A DNA stretch of 64,000 nucleotides from the NCBI GenBank assembly GCA_017634575.1, contig JAGBND010000134.1:1-64000 (forward strand). The letters are read 5' to 3'. The notes under the pieces are model-generated. The model worked only from the letters and a program-made list of their open reading frames with translations, ran no database searches and was not told where the DNA came from. Source of the DNA: Bacillota bacterium. Lineage in GTDB: Bacteria; Bacillota; Clostridia; Lachnospirales; Bianqueaceae. Both the position numbers and the translations under genes were made by a program. This document shows, piece after piece, positions 54,642 through 61,424 of the stretch (its first letter is position 1; each line of letters starts with the position of its first letter).

Positions 54642-54967
54642 TACTGCCAAAACATAGGTTTTTTTCGTGGAGGCAGTAGCATGGAAGGTTTTTCGATAAA
54701 ATTACTGCTAAAAACCAGGGTTTTTCCGAGTTGGCAGTAGTAATTACTGCCAATTCGGAAAAAAGCCTGTTTTAGGCAGTAAAATTGGCCTTTTGAGCTA
54801 AAAAACTACTGCCATTTCGGAAAAAACGCCATTTTGGCAGTAAAAGACACTAAAAAAGAGATTTCTTACTGCCATTTCGGAAAAAACGCCATTTTTGGCA
54901 GTAGAAGACACTGAACAAAGAGCTTTTCTACTGCCAATTCGGATAAAAACGCCGTTTTGGCAGTAAT
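54642..54967. repeat. Palindromic tandem repeats with TACTGCC ... GGCAGTA ends
   Basis: At least five hairpin units open with TACTGCCAWTTCGGAAAAAACGCC or a variant and close with TTTTGGCAGTA. They are separated by AT-rich linkers (AGACACTRAAMAAAGAG). The last three units are most alike, with a period of about 75 bp; the first two are degenerate. Short minus-strand ORFs through the array are by-products of the repeat. Confidence 0.8.
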
Positions 54968-54974
54968 AACAAGA

Positions 54975-55368
54975 GTAGAGTGTATATTTCAGACCTGCAT
55001 CAAACAATGAATCCTTCCTATAAACACAGAAGCTTCACCCAGTCATCTTTTTGTAAATGCAAATGCTTGCTGGAGCGCCTTGCATCATATCGACGGCTAA
55101 AAGAAAAGATGTTTATTTGAGCCTGGAGGGCGAGTTAGCATCTTGCGTTGAAATAAAAGCCTGCGATGCGATGCAGGCAGAGCAAAGGCCCTATTTGCAG
55201 CCCAAAAGATAGCAAGATGAAAGCCGGGAAAGCGGAGAATTTTCGCTTCCCCCTTGCAATCGTCCAGGAACGCGGATATACTGTTTCTATGGGCCTTAGA
55301 AGAACTGTTCCGTATGATCTGTCCTTTTGACGGCACGGCAAACGAACAGAAAAATGGAAAAATTTATC
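54975..55368. other. Intergenic stretch without a recognised gene
   Basis: About 390 bp between the repeat array and the rpsF promoter. I see no ORF with a ribosome site, no tRNA and no clear terminator. TAGCATCTTGCGTTG near 55136 and ATAGCAAGATGAAAG near 55208 form a weak inverted pair. Confidence 0.4.
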
Positions 55369-55397
55369 TTGCATTTGGGTTCTTCGTGTGCTATACT
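55369..55397 (+). promoter_or_regulatory. Sigma-A promoter of the rpsF-ssb-rpsR operon
   Basis: TTGCAT (55369-55374), 17-bp spacer and an extended -10 TGCTATACT ending at 55397. The leader is about 115 nt. Confidence 0.8.
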
Positions 55398-55418
55398 AAT
55401 TCTCTGGATTTTGTCCGT

Positions 55419-55440
55419 GGATGTACTGCGGATACCATCC
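55419..55440 (+). promoter_or_regulatory. Possible S6:S18 autoregulatory hairpin in the rpsF leader
   Basis: GGATG pairs with CATCC around TACTGCGGATAC, with a TA/TA extension and a bulged C. Many bacteria carry an S6:S18-binding hairpin in this leader. The match to that class is a guess from position and shape. Confidence 0.3.
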
Positions 55441-55520
55441 TTGTTCTCCTGTTTTCCCGGATGTTCGCAGCCTTCTGGAAAACGCATAGGAGGGCCAAAG
55501 ACCAAAAGGAGGTGTAAAGA

Positions 55521-55811
55521 ATGAACCGTTACGAAGTCGCTGTAGTCTTTTCTTCCAAGCTGACCGACGAAGCCAGAATTTCCGAGCTGGAGCTGGTTAA
55601 AGGCTATATCACAAAGTATGGCGGAACAATCTCTGAAGTGGATGAGTGGGGCAAGAAGAAACTTGCTTACGAAATCCGCAAAGAGACTGAAGGCTATTTC
55701 TGCTTCATCAAGGTTGACGCTGCTCCCGAAATGGCAGTTGAACTTGAGAAAGAAATGCGTCTCAGAAACGAAACCGTGCTCCGCTACCTGATTCTCAGAG
55801 AAGGAGAATAA
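55521..55811 (+). CDS. rpsF: 30S ribosomal protein S6
   Basis: A 96-residue protein with the S6 pattern: MNRYEVAVVFSSKL, the WGKKKLAYEIRKETEGYF core and RNETVLRYLIL. It binds the central domain of 16S rRNA next to S18. It is first in the conserved rpsF-ssb-rpsR operon, with AAAGGAGG upstream. Confidence 0.96.
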   Translation: MNRYEVAVVFSSKLTDEARISELELVKGYITKYGGTISEVDEWGKKKLAYEIRKETEGYFCFIKVDAAPEMAVELEKEMRLRNETVLRYLILREGE

Positions 55812-55837
55812 GCTGCAAGGCCGAAAGGGGTTTTGTG

Positions 55838-56440
55838 ATGAATAAAGTCATTTTAATGGGCAGACTTACCCGTGATGCAGAGCTTAGATATTCAAGCGGA
55901 TCTTCCGGAACGGCTGTGTGCCGTTATTCAATTGCTGTGAACCGTTCCTATAAAAGGGATGGTGAACCGGATGCTGATTTCTTCAATATCGTTGCTTTTG
56001 CCAACAGAGCCGAGTTTGCCGGAAAGTATTTTAAAAAGGGTATGATGGTTGCTGTCGTTGGAGAGCTGAGAAACGGCTCCTATACCGACAAAGATGGCAA
56101 CAAACGCTATACCACCGATGTGATTGTCTCTGAACAGTATTTTGCCGAGAGCCGTGCATCTTTTGAGAGCCGTTCCCAAAACTATGGCGGCGGTTATCAG
56201 AATCAGCAGCAGTATGCTGCGCCTGCACCCAATCCTCAGGATTTTGCTCCGGCTGACCAGGGCTATGCCCAGGCACCGCAGCAGGCGCCTCAGAATTATC
56301 AGCAGCAGGCTCCCGCTCAGAACTATCAGAGCGCTCCGGCACAGAATTACCAGCAGAATCCGGCTCCTCAGAGCGCGCCTGCTGATGGATTCATGCCGAT
56401 TGACAACGACATCGAAGGTGACGAAGATCTGCCCTTCTAA
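55838..56440 (+). CDS. ssb: Single-stranded DNA-binding protein
   Basis: A 200-residue protein. The N-terminal OB-fold (about 1-110) opens MNKVILMGRLTRDAELRY and includes FFNIVAFANRAEFAGKYFKKGMMVAVVGEL. A Gln/Pro/Ala/Tyr-rich linker follows, then the acidic protein-docking tip GDEDLPF. It protects ssDNA and recruits repair and replication factors. ATG 55838 is 7 nt after AAAGGGG; a GTG just upstream is less likely. It lies between rpsF and rpsR. Confidence 0.95.
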   Translation: MNKVILMGRLTRDAELRYSSGSSGTAVCRYSIAVNRSYKRDGEPDADFFNIVAFANRAEFAGKYFKKGMMVAVVGELRNGSYTDKDGNKRYTTDVIVSEQYFAESRASFESRSQNYGGGYQNQQQYAAPAPNPQDFAPADQGYAQAPQQAPQNYQQQAPAQNYQSAPAQNYQQNPAPQSAPADGFMPIDNDIEGDEDLPF

Positions 56441-56442
56441 AA

Positions 56443-56566
56443 CGGAGGCTTGAATCTCGCAAGAGTTCAAGCATGCATGCCTCCGTGCGAGCTGCAAGCA
56501 GCTCCGATGCTTTCAAATCGAATCGGAGGCTTGACTCCCTCAAGAGTCTACGTATGCGTGCCTCCG
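56443..56566 (+). repeat. Two related hairpins between ssb and rpsR
   Basis: CGGAGGC (56443) to GCCTCCG (56479-56485) and CGGAGGC (56524) to GCCTCCG (56560-56566) bound two hairpins about 80 bp apart. Both contain CTTGA...CAAGAGT and end in GAGCT. They could tune the ssb to rpsR ratio. Confidence 0.65.
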
Positions 56567-56606
56567 CATGAGCTTTTAACCGAAAGTTATGAAAGGAGAG
56601 CAAAGA

Positions 56607-56864
56607 ATGCCTGAGACTACAAGTGCCGCTCCTCAGAAGAGACGCCCCATGATGCGCCGCCGCAAAAAAGTTTGCGTCTTCTGTGCGAACGAAAATGAAA
56701 AAATCGATTATAAAGATGTTGCCAAACTGAGAAAATTCATCTCCGAGCGCGGCAAGATTCTTCCCCGTCGTATTACCGGCACCTGCGCTATGCATCAGCG
56801 TGATATCACCACTGCAATCAAACGCGCAAGACATATGTCCCTGCTGCCCTACATCGACGACTAA
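56607..56864 (+). CDS. rpsR: 30S ribosomal protein S18
   Basis: An 85-residue protein with the S18 pattern [43 protein letters not shown] and [16 protein letters not shown] 56607 is the start because AAAGGAG at 56592-56598 is its ribosome site; an in-frame ATG at 56589 lies before that site. It is last in the operon, followed by a terminator. Confidence 0.95.
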   Translation: MPETTSAAPQKRRPMMRRRKKVCVFCANENEKIDYKDVAKLRKFISERGKILPRRITGTCAMHQRDITTAIKRARHMSLLPYIDD

Positions 56865-56870
56865 TCATAA

Positions 56871-56905
56871 AAAAAGAGTCTGTCAGAATCTGGCAGACTC
56901 TTTTT
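56871..56905 (+). terminator. Rho-independent terminator after rpsR
   Basis: AAAAAGAGTCTG pairs with CAGACTCTTTTT (56894-56905) around an 11-nt loop. Confidence 0.9.
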
Positions 56906-56947
56906 GCATACTGAATAACGCCGCAGTTACTATAAAAAAGGATTATC

Positions 56948-57844
56948 ATGACGTTAAAACCAATTACATCCCCACAGAACAGTTTCTACAAGGAAGCGCT
57001 GAAGCTGCAGAACCCAAAGGATGCCCGAAAAAATAATGTATTTACCGTCGAGGGGGTCCGGGCCGTTCAGGAGGTTTTCCAGGCGGGGTGGCAGATCCAT
57101 TCGCTTTGGGTAGAAGAGGGCTTTGATATTGAAAACAGCCTCTTTGATCGAATGAAAGAGAGAAGCAGTTCCGGTAAAGCAAATATAAATGCGCTTCGGG
57201 CAGATCAAGGCGGTCAGCATGCAGTTCAAGACAGTCTTGATGCAGCCCAAGGCAACCCCGTGAACCTTCAGGTTTATATTCTTCCCAGGCAGCTTTTTGC
57301 GCGTCTGGCTGATACCAAGTCGCCGCAGGGAATTCTGGCCATTGTATACCGGAAAGAGTGGAAGCTAGCAGGCCTGCTGTCCAAGGAAGCGCCTCTTTTT
57401 GTGATCCTGGAGGATCTGCAGGATCCGGGAAATGCGGGGACGATCCTGAGAACTGCCGATGCCGCCGGGGCGGATGCGGTTTTTGTCACCAAAGGAACCG
57501 TCGATGTGTTCGGCCAGAAGGTGGTGCGCTCCAGTATGGGATCCTTGCTGCATTTGCCGGTCATTACCGTTCCGACGGTAGAAGTACTGGCGCCTCATCT
57601 GCAGAAAAAAGGGATCAGGCTGTATGCGGGTGATCTGAAAGCGGAAAAAGCCCCCTGGCAGGCTGATCTTTCACAAAAAACGGCCATTCTGATCGGCAAC
57701 GAAGGCGCCGGAATATCAGAGCCTGCAAAGGAGTCAGCCGATGAACTGGTCAAAATCCCCATGCCGGGCCATGCCGAATCCCTTAACGCCGCCGTCGCGG
57801 CGGGCATGCTGCTGTATGAAGCAGTGAGGCAAAGAAGCTGCTAA
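56948..57844 (+). CDS. SpoU/TrmH-family rRNA 2'-O-ribose methyltransferase
   Basis: A 298-residue SPOUT enzyme. An N-terminal substrate-binding domain (LQNPKDARKNNVFTVEGVRAVQEV) precedes the knot domain with motif 1 LEDLQDPGNAGTILRTADA, motif 2 ILIGNEGAGIS and motif 3 KIPMPGHAESLNAAVAAGMLLYEA, which together form the SAM-binding trefoil knot. The family methylates riboses in 23S rRNA or tRNA; the exact nucleotide cannot be set from sequence alone. An unusual Gln/Ala-rich insertion lies at about residues 75-100. It has its own transcript after the rpsR terminator. Confidence 0.9.
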   Translation: MTLKPITSPQNSFYKEALKLQNPKDARKNNVFTVEGVRAVQEVFQAGWQIHSLWVEEGFDIENSLFDRMKERSSSGKANINALRADQGGQHAVQDSLDAAQGNPVNLQVYILPRQLFARLADTKSPQGILAIVYRKEWKLAGLLSKEAPLFVILEDLQDPGNAGTILRTADAAGADAVFVTKGTVDVFGQKVVRSSMGSLLHLPVITVPTVEVLAPHLQKKGIRLYAGDLKAEKAPWQADLSQKTAILIGNEGAGISEPAKESADELVKIPMPGHAESLNAAVAAGMLLYEAVRQRSC

Positions 57845-57922
57845 TTACAAAGAGAAACGAGCAGACCCGGAACCGAAGAGCAACGCATTAAACCATTAAG
57901 CACATAATCCACAAAAAGCAGA

Positions 57923-58021
57923 GCCTCCAAAAGGTCTCTCTGCAGACGGCTTCCGCAATATCCAAAGGATTTTAGCCTGGATAGGATTGCGGCAGAGTAT
58001 GCAGAGAGGCCTTTTGGAGGC
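57923..58021 (+). ncRNA. Dispersed structured element, copy 3
   Basis: GCCTCCAAAAGG (57923-57934) pairs with 58010-58021. The inner stem CTCTCTGCA / TGCAGAGAG encloses GACGGCTTCCGCA (57945-57957) and GCGGCAGAGTA (57989-57999), identical to copy 2. The distal stem pairs GCAATATCC with GGATTGC or GGATA. It ends in GGAGGCGAC, like copy 1. It lies in the convergent gap before the 630-residue protein gene. Confidence 0.65.
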
Positions 58022-58071
58022 GACGTCATTCTTGCACTGTTTTTCGTGTAATGCCCCGGTCTGATTTATTT

Positions 58072-59964
58072 TTACACCTGCGGTCCGATCTGGTTCTGCG
58101 GTTCAGGGCTCTTTTCCCTGAGCTGTTTGGCCACCGCGGCGCGTTCCGCACCGTAATTCGCCCTCAGGTCAAGATGATCCTCGTGTCCTTCGGGGGCTTT
58201 GCGGACCTCATTGACGCGGTCTTCCATCGCTTTGGCTTCCTGGTGCATCCCGGGAACATGAAGCGCCAGGATCGCCATGGCGTCCATGCAGTTGTCAAAG
58301 CGCTGCCGGCCGCCTTCAAAGGTACGGACGTTTTTTTTCCCGGTCGCATAGGTCTTGATCGAATTCAGCAGCGTTTCGTTCGCCATCATGAGCTTCCTCT
58401 CCGTATCCGGCGCAGACGGATCGAGCTTCGCAATATCGGAAACGGATTTAACCAGGGCTTTGTACTTGTCCGAAGCGTTCTTGGTGCTCATCATATTCTG
58501 CTGCAGCTTTTTCATCTGTTCAATATAAGCTGTCTGACGTTCCTTGGGTACGCCGTACATATGGCGGATCATGTTCATCCTGAGCGAATTCAGGCTTTTC
58601 TGGTCGATCAGGGCATTGGCGACTTCTCTTGGGGAAAGATCCTTAAAAAAGTCTTTGCCCTGGATGGCCTTAGCCCAGGTATGGATCCGGTCTGTGCTGA
58701 AATCCCGGCCGCCTTCTTTCTGCGCGGTGGCGGCGATGGCGCGGGCCAGGTGCGCTTTCTGCTGTTCAAAGCTCTGTCCTAAAGTCGCGCGGATACCGAG
58801 ATGCTTTGAGAGATATTTATCGTAGTCCGAGGCGAAAAAGCCGGGCTTTTTAAATGTCTCTTTGAACTCCCGGGACTGCTCGAACTGCATGGGCTTTTTC
58901 TGGGCAAGAACAGATTTAAAGAATGCGTTGGCCTGATTCAGATTCTGGACCCGCTTCTCCTGAAGCATCCGGTTGCCTTTTTTCTCTACCCACTCACGGA
59001 TGGATTTTGGTGTCTGGTAGGCCTGTGTATCCATCAGCTTGACGCCGATCTCGAAGAATTTTTTATCTTCCGGAGGGAGATTTTCCCCGGCCAGATTGCG
59101 GGCATGGATCGCATGAGCCCTGCGAAATGAGATATAGGTGCTCTTGAATGCGTGTTGGCCCAACTTTTTATCGGATATGGGCTGCTGAGAGAATTTGTCG
59201 CTCGTCTGCCGAAGGACCTGATAAGCGTTGCTCTGCAGGGTGCAGTTGATACCATCAGCCTTGCGATCGGCAACATACTTTTCCTTCTCCTCTTTGCTTT
59301 CAAACGAAAGGTCCAGATATTCATCCAGGGTCATCGTCTTCAGCATCTCGGGATCAGCCGCGGGGGAGGCCTGTTCTTTTCCGCTGTATCCGTACTGAGC
59401 CAGCGTCTGATCTACATCGTTCTGGTAATTCTTGTAGCCGGTGAAAAGAAGGTTTGTCTGACTATTGTCATTGAGTGTCAGATAGATCGCTTTTTCCTCA
59501 CGATTCGGCTCATCTTCAGGAAGAAGGTCCAGATTCTTATAATATTCCTTTCCAAATTCGACGGCGATCTTCGCGCCGATCAGGCCTGTCTGCTGGTGGA
59601 AGATGGATTCCTCTTCCATCGTCTGAAGTCTCATCAGCCTGTTTGTAAGTGAATCGGAGATCGGCCTGGTCAGCCGGTAGACTTTGCTGCGTTCATTTTC
59701 TTCATGAGGTATCTGCAGCTGCTGCTTTTCCTGCTCGGAAAAACGCTCATCGCTTCCGTTCTGTTTCAGATTCTGCAGGGCCTTTTCCTGTTGATCTGGG
59801 GGTAAATCATCTACATCGTACGGTCTTGTAAAGCTAACAGCCAGGCCGACGCTTTGGGAATAAGCTTCTAAATTGATCTGATACCAGATTTTGTCCAGCT
59901 CGCTTTGCTGAGCTGCGAAAGCGTCGTTAACAATTTGCGCATTTAGCTCTTTTGGATCCGGCAT
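58072..59964 (-). CDS. Candidate cargo or accessory protein of the secretion regulon (630 residues)
   Basis: A soluble protein without signal peptide or TM helix. It is helical and charged throughout. Residues about 402-455 match the shared module (AHLARAIAATAQKEGGRDF, then DFFKDLSPREV), closest to the 233-residue protein at 30965. The segment from about 540-610 is also helical (FDNCMDAMAILALHVPGMHQEAKAMEDRV). The C-terminus is PEPQNQIGPQV. No catalytic motif is apparent. It is transcribed 15 bp after the 272-residue gene from the operator-bearing promoter at 60914. AAAGGAG precedes the ATG. Confidence 0.75.
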   Translation of the reverse strand: MPDPKELNAQIVNDAFAAQQSELDKIWYQINLEAYSQSVGLAVSFTRPYDVDDLPPDQQEKALQNLKQNGSDERFSEQEKQQLQIPHEENERSKVYRLTRPISDSLTNRLMRLQTMEEESIFHQQTGLIGAKIAVEFGKEYYKNLDLLPEDEPNREEKAIYLTLNDNSQTNLLFTGYKNYQNDVDQTLAQYGYSGKEQASPAADPEMLKTMTLDEYLDLSFESKEEKEKYVADRKADGINCTLQSNAYQVLRQTSDKFSQQPISDKKLGQHAFKSTYISFRRAHAIHARNLAGENLPPEDKKFFEIGVKLMDTQAYQTPKSIREWVEKKGNRMLQEKRVQNLNQANAFFKSVLAQKKPMQFEQSREFKETFKKPGFFASDYDKYLSKHLGIRATLGQSFEQQKAHLARAIAATAQKEGGRDFSTDRIHTWAKAIQGKDFFKDLSPREVANALIDQKSLNSLRMNMIRHMYGVPKERQTAYIEQMKKLQQNMMSTKNASDKYKALVKSVSDIAKLDPSAPDTERKLMMANETLLNSIKTYATGKKNVRTFEGGRQRFDNCMDAMAILALHVPGMHQEAKAMEDRVNEVRKAPEGHEDHLDLRANYGAERAAVAKQLREKSPEPQNQIGPQV

Positions 59965-59979
59965 GGGGATTCTCCTTTT

Positions 59980-60798
59980 TTATTCATTTTCCCATTCGGG
60001 ATGAGGTTTTAAAACCAGCTCCTCCGGCTCGAGGGAGGGGTCGCCTGCCACGGGCGCAGGTCCAAAGTCCATGTCCGGTGCATGGAACCCTTTGGGCGCA
60101 ACCGGAATGGCGTCGGGATCCTCGGCCAGCTTTTCAGCCTTCAGATGATCGGCATATTCACTGGCCATCTGCTTATAAAATGCCTCGGGAGTCATGTTTT
60201 CCATGTCGTCCATATGATCCATGAACTGATCCATGGACTGCTGCACTAAGAGCCAGTTCAGCAGCTTCATGTGCTCCGGATTGTTCTCGTCGAAGATGCC
60301 CTCGGGAATCTTTGCGTTAAGCTTTTTCGGGTTAAATCTTCCATCGGCTCCCATGGCTGCGGCGGAGAGCATCACGTATTCGGCCATGGCTTTTCCGGAA
60401 TCCTCTACGATATCGGTGACATCATCCAGGATTTTCATCTCCATGCGGAGCATCATCAGATCCTTGCGGCGCTGGTGCTGCTGCAGGTACAGCAGATTCA
60501 TGCGGCCCCGGACGGTGTTGGGATCGGTTTTTTCGGCTTCCTTGTCTTCCTTCGCCTTTTCCTTTTCTTTGAGCTCCTGGGCTTTCTTTTCAATTTCCTT
60601 CTTCTTGGCTGCGTCCTCCACCAGGGCTTCCTTGCCGCTCTTTTTCTTGCCTTTCTTTTTGTCCTTGGCATCTTTCAGATTCTGCTTCTTTGCTTCCGCG
60701 AATGCTTTGTTCAGCTGTGCGTTCAGCTGATCGATTCTCATCTGGTCTTTTTGCGCCTGGGTAGGCTCTTTGGACACATTCCAATTGACTTCACTCAT
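59980..60798 (-). CDS. Candidate accessory protein of the secretion regulon (272 residues)
   Basis: A soluble protein. Residues about 10-95 are an extreme Lys/Glu/Ala helix, probably a coiled coil. Residues about 100-215 are helical and Met-rich (LMMLRMEMKILDDVTDIV, then MAEYVMLSAAAMGADGRF), with weak resemblance to the shared module. The tail is acidic and Pro-rich and ends VLKPHPEWENE, similar to the tail of the 306-residue protein in the secretion operon. It is the first gene of a two-gene minus-strand operon. No family was recognised. Confidence 0.7.
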   Translation of the reverse strand: MSEVNWNVSKEPTQAQKDQMRIDQLNAQLNKAFAEAKKQNLKDAKDKKKGKKKSGKEALVEDAAKKKEIEKKAQELKEKEKAKEDKEAEKTDPNTVRGRMNLLYLQQHQRRKDLMMLRMEMKILDDVTDIVEDSGKAMAEYVMLSAAAMGADGRFNPKKLNAKIPEGIFDENNPEHMKLLNWLLVQQSMDQFMDHMDDMENMTPEAFYKQMASEYADHLKAEKLAEDPDAIPVAPKGFHAPDMDFGPAPVAGDPSLEPEELVLKPHPEWENE

Positions 60799-60885
60799 TT
60801 ATCGATACCCCCTGAATTTAAGGTTATTTATTCATTTTCCTGGCAAAACCGGCTTTTTTGCCGTGTTCTTTGCAGGTTTGTTCAC

Positions 60886-60914
60886 ATTATAAAATGAGTG
60901 TGATTTTGTGTCAA
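60886..60914 (-). promoter_or_regulatory. Sigma-A promoter of the 272/630-residue gene pair (minus strand)
   Basis: On the minus strand TTGACA (60914-60909), 17-bp spacer, TATAAT (60891-60886): both boxes match consensus. Confidence 0.85.
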
Positions 60915-60928
60915 GAATTCTGGCTATC

Positions 60929-60947
60929 CTGCATAAAAATGGCATAA
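60929..60947 (-). promoter_or_regulatory. Tandem TTATGCCA operator between divergent promoters
   Basis: On the minus strand a perfect TTATGCCA (60947-60940) and a degenerate TTATGCAG (60936-60929) lie 11 bp apart, ending 14 bp before the minus -35 box. The site also lies about 13 bp upstream of the plus-strand -35 box at 60961. Confidence 0.6.
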
Positions 60948-60960
60948 ATTTGACTTTTCC

Positions 60961-60989
60961 TTGACAGCAAAGGTTAAACATGGTAGAAT
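60961..60989 (+). promoter_or_regulatory. Sigma-A promoter of the T-box leader and acyl-CoA ligase gene
   Basis: TTGACA (60961-60966), 17-bp spacer, TAGAAT (60984-60989). Transcription would start near 60996. Confidence 0.85.
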
Positions 60990-60995
60990 TTCAGA

Positions 60996-61424
60996 TGTTC
61001 GTAGTTTTGCGATTGCTATCAGAACCAGGATTTTTGCATGGCTGCAAAACCGGATGCGCATCTGTGCAGGAAAAACTGCAGAAGAAGGCGCAAATGAAAA
61101 GGCGAAGACGGAGAGGTCCTGTTCCCATTAAGGTTTCAGAGAGCCGGTGGTTGGTGAAAACCGGTACCGAAAAGTGCAGGAAGGTAGCTCCAGAGCCGGG
61201 GAGAAGAAAGCGTTTCGTCCGATTGATGCTTTTGGAAGGTTGTTTCCGAAGGCGGATGGATCTGCAAGTAGAACTCCTCCGCGTCAGCTGCGTCAGTGCT
61301 TAGGGTTTGTTGGAACCTAAAGAGGTGCAAAGTGTGAGCTTTGTGCAATTTGAGTGGTACCGCGGGTAATGATTGCTCGTCTCAAAGTCTATTTGAGACG
61401 GGTTTTTTATTTTCAGGAGGAAAC
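60996..61424 (+). promoter_or_regulatory. T-box riboswitch with terminator, upstream of an acyl-CoA ligase gene
   Basis: The leader has the Stem I hallmarks AGAGAGC and GGTTGGTGAAAACC (about 61137-61163), a specifier-loop region GGAAGGTAGCTCCAGAGC (about 61179-61196), the T-box sequence TGAGTGGTACCGCGGGTAA (61351-61369), and a terminator CGTCTCAAA/TTTGAGACG followed by a T run (61378-61408). In spacing, the specifier fits GUA (Val) best; GGU (Gly) is the other register. The TGGT element predicts a tRNA with discriminator A, which suits tRNA-Val. T-boxes read uncharged tRNA and allow transcription when that amino acid is scarce. Confidence 0.88.

Noticed and set aside
54544-55007. Short minus-strand ORFs with repeated YCQNGVFSEMAV peptides
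   Set aside because: They are translations of the TACTGCC hairpin array with no ribosome site.
55080-55240. Possible tRNA or small RNA in the gap before rpsF
   Set aside because: No cloverleaf, CCA end or promoter-terminator pair could be drawn.
61341-61424. Longer N-terminus for the acyl-CoA ligase
   Set aside because: It would translate the T-box and terminator; AGGAGG and ATG 61425 give a clean start.
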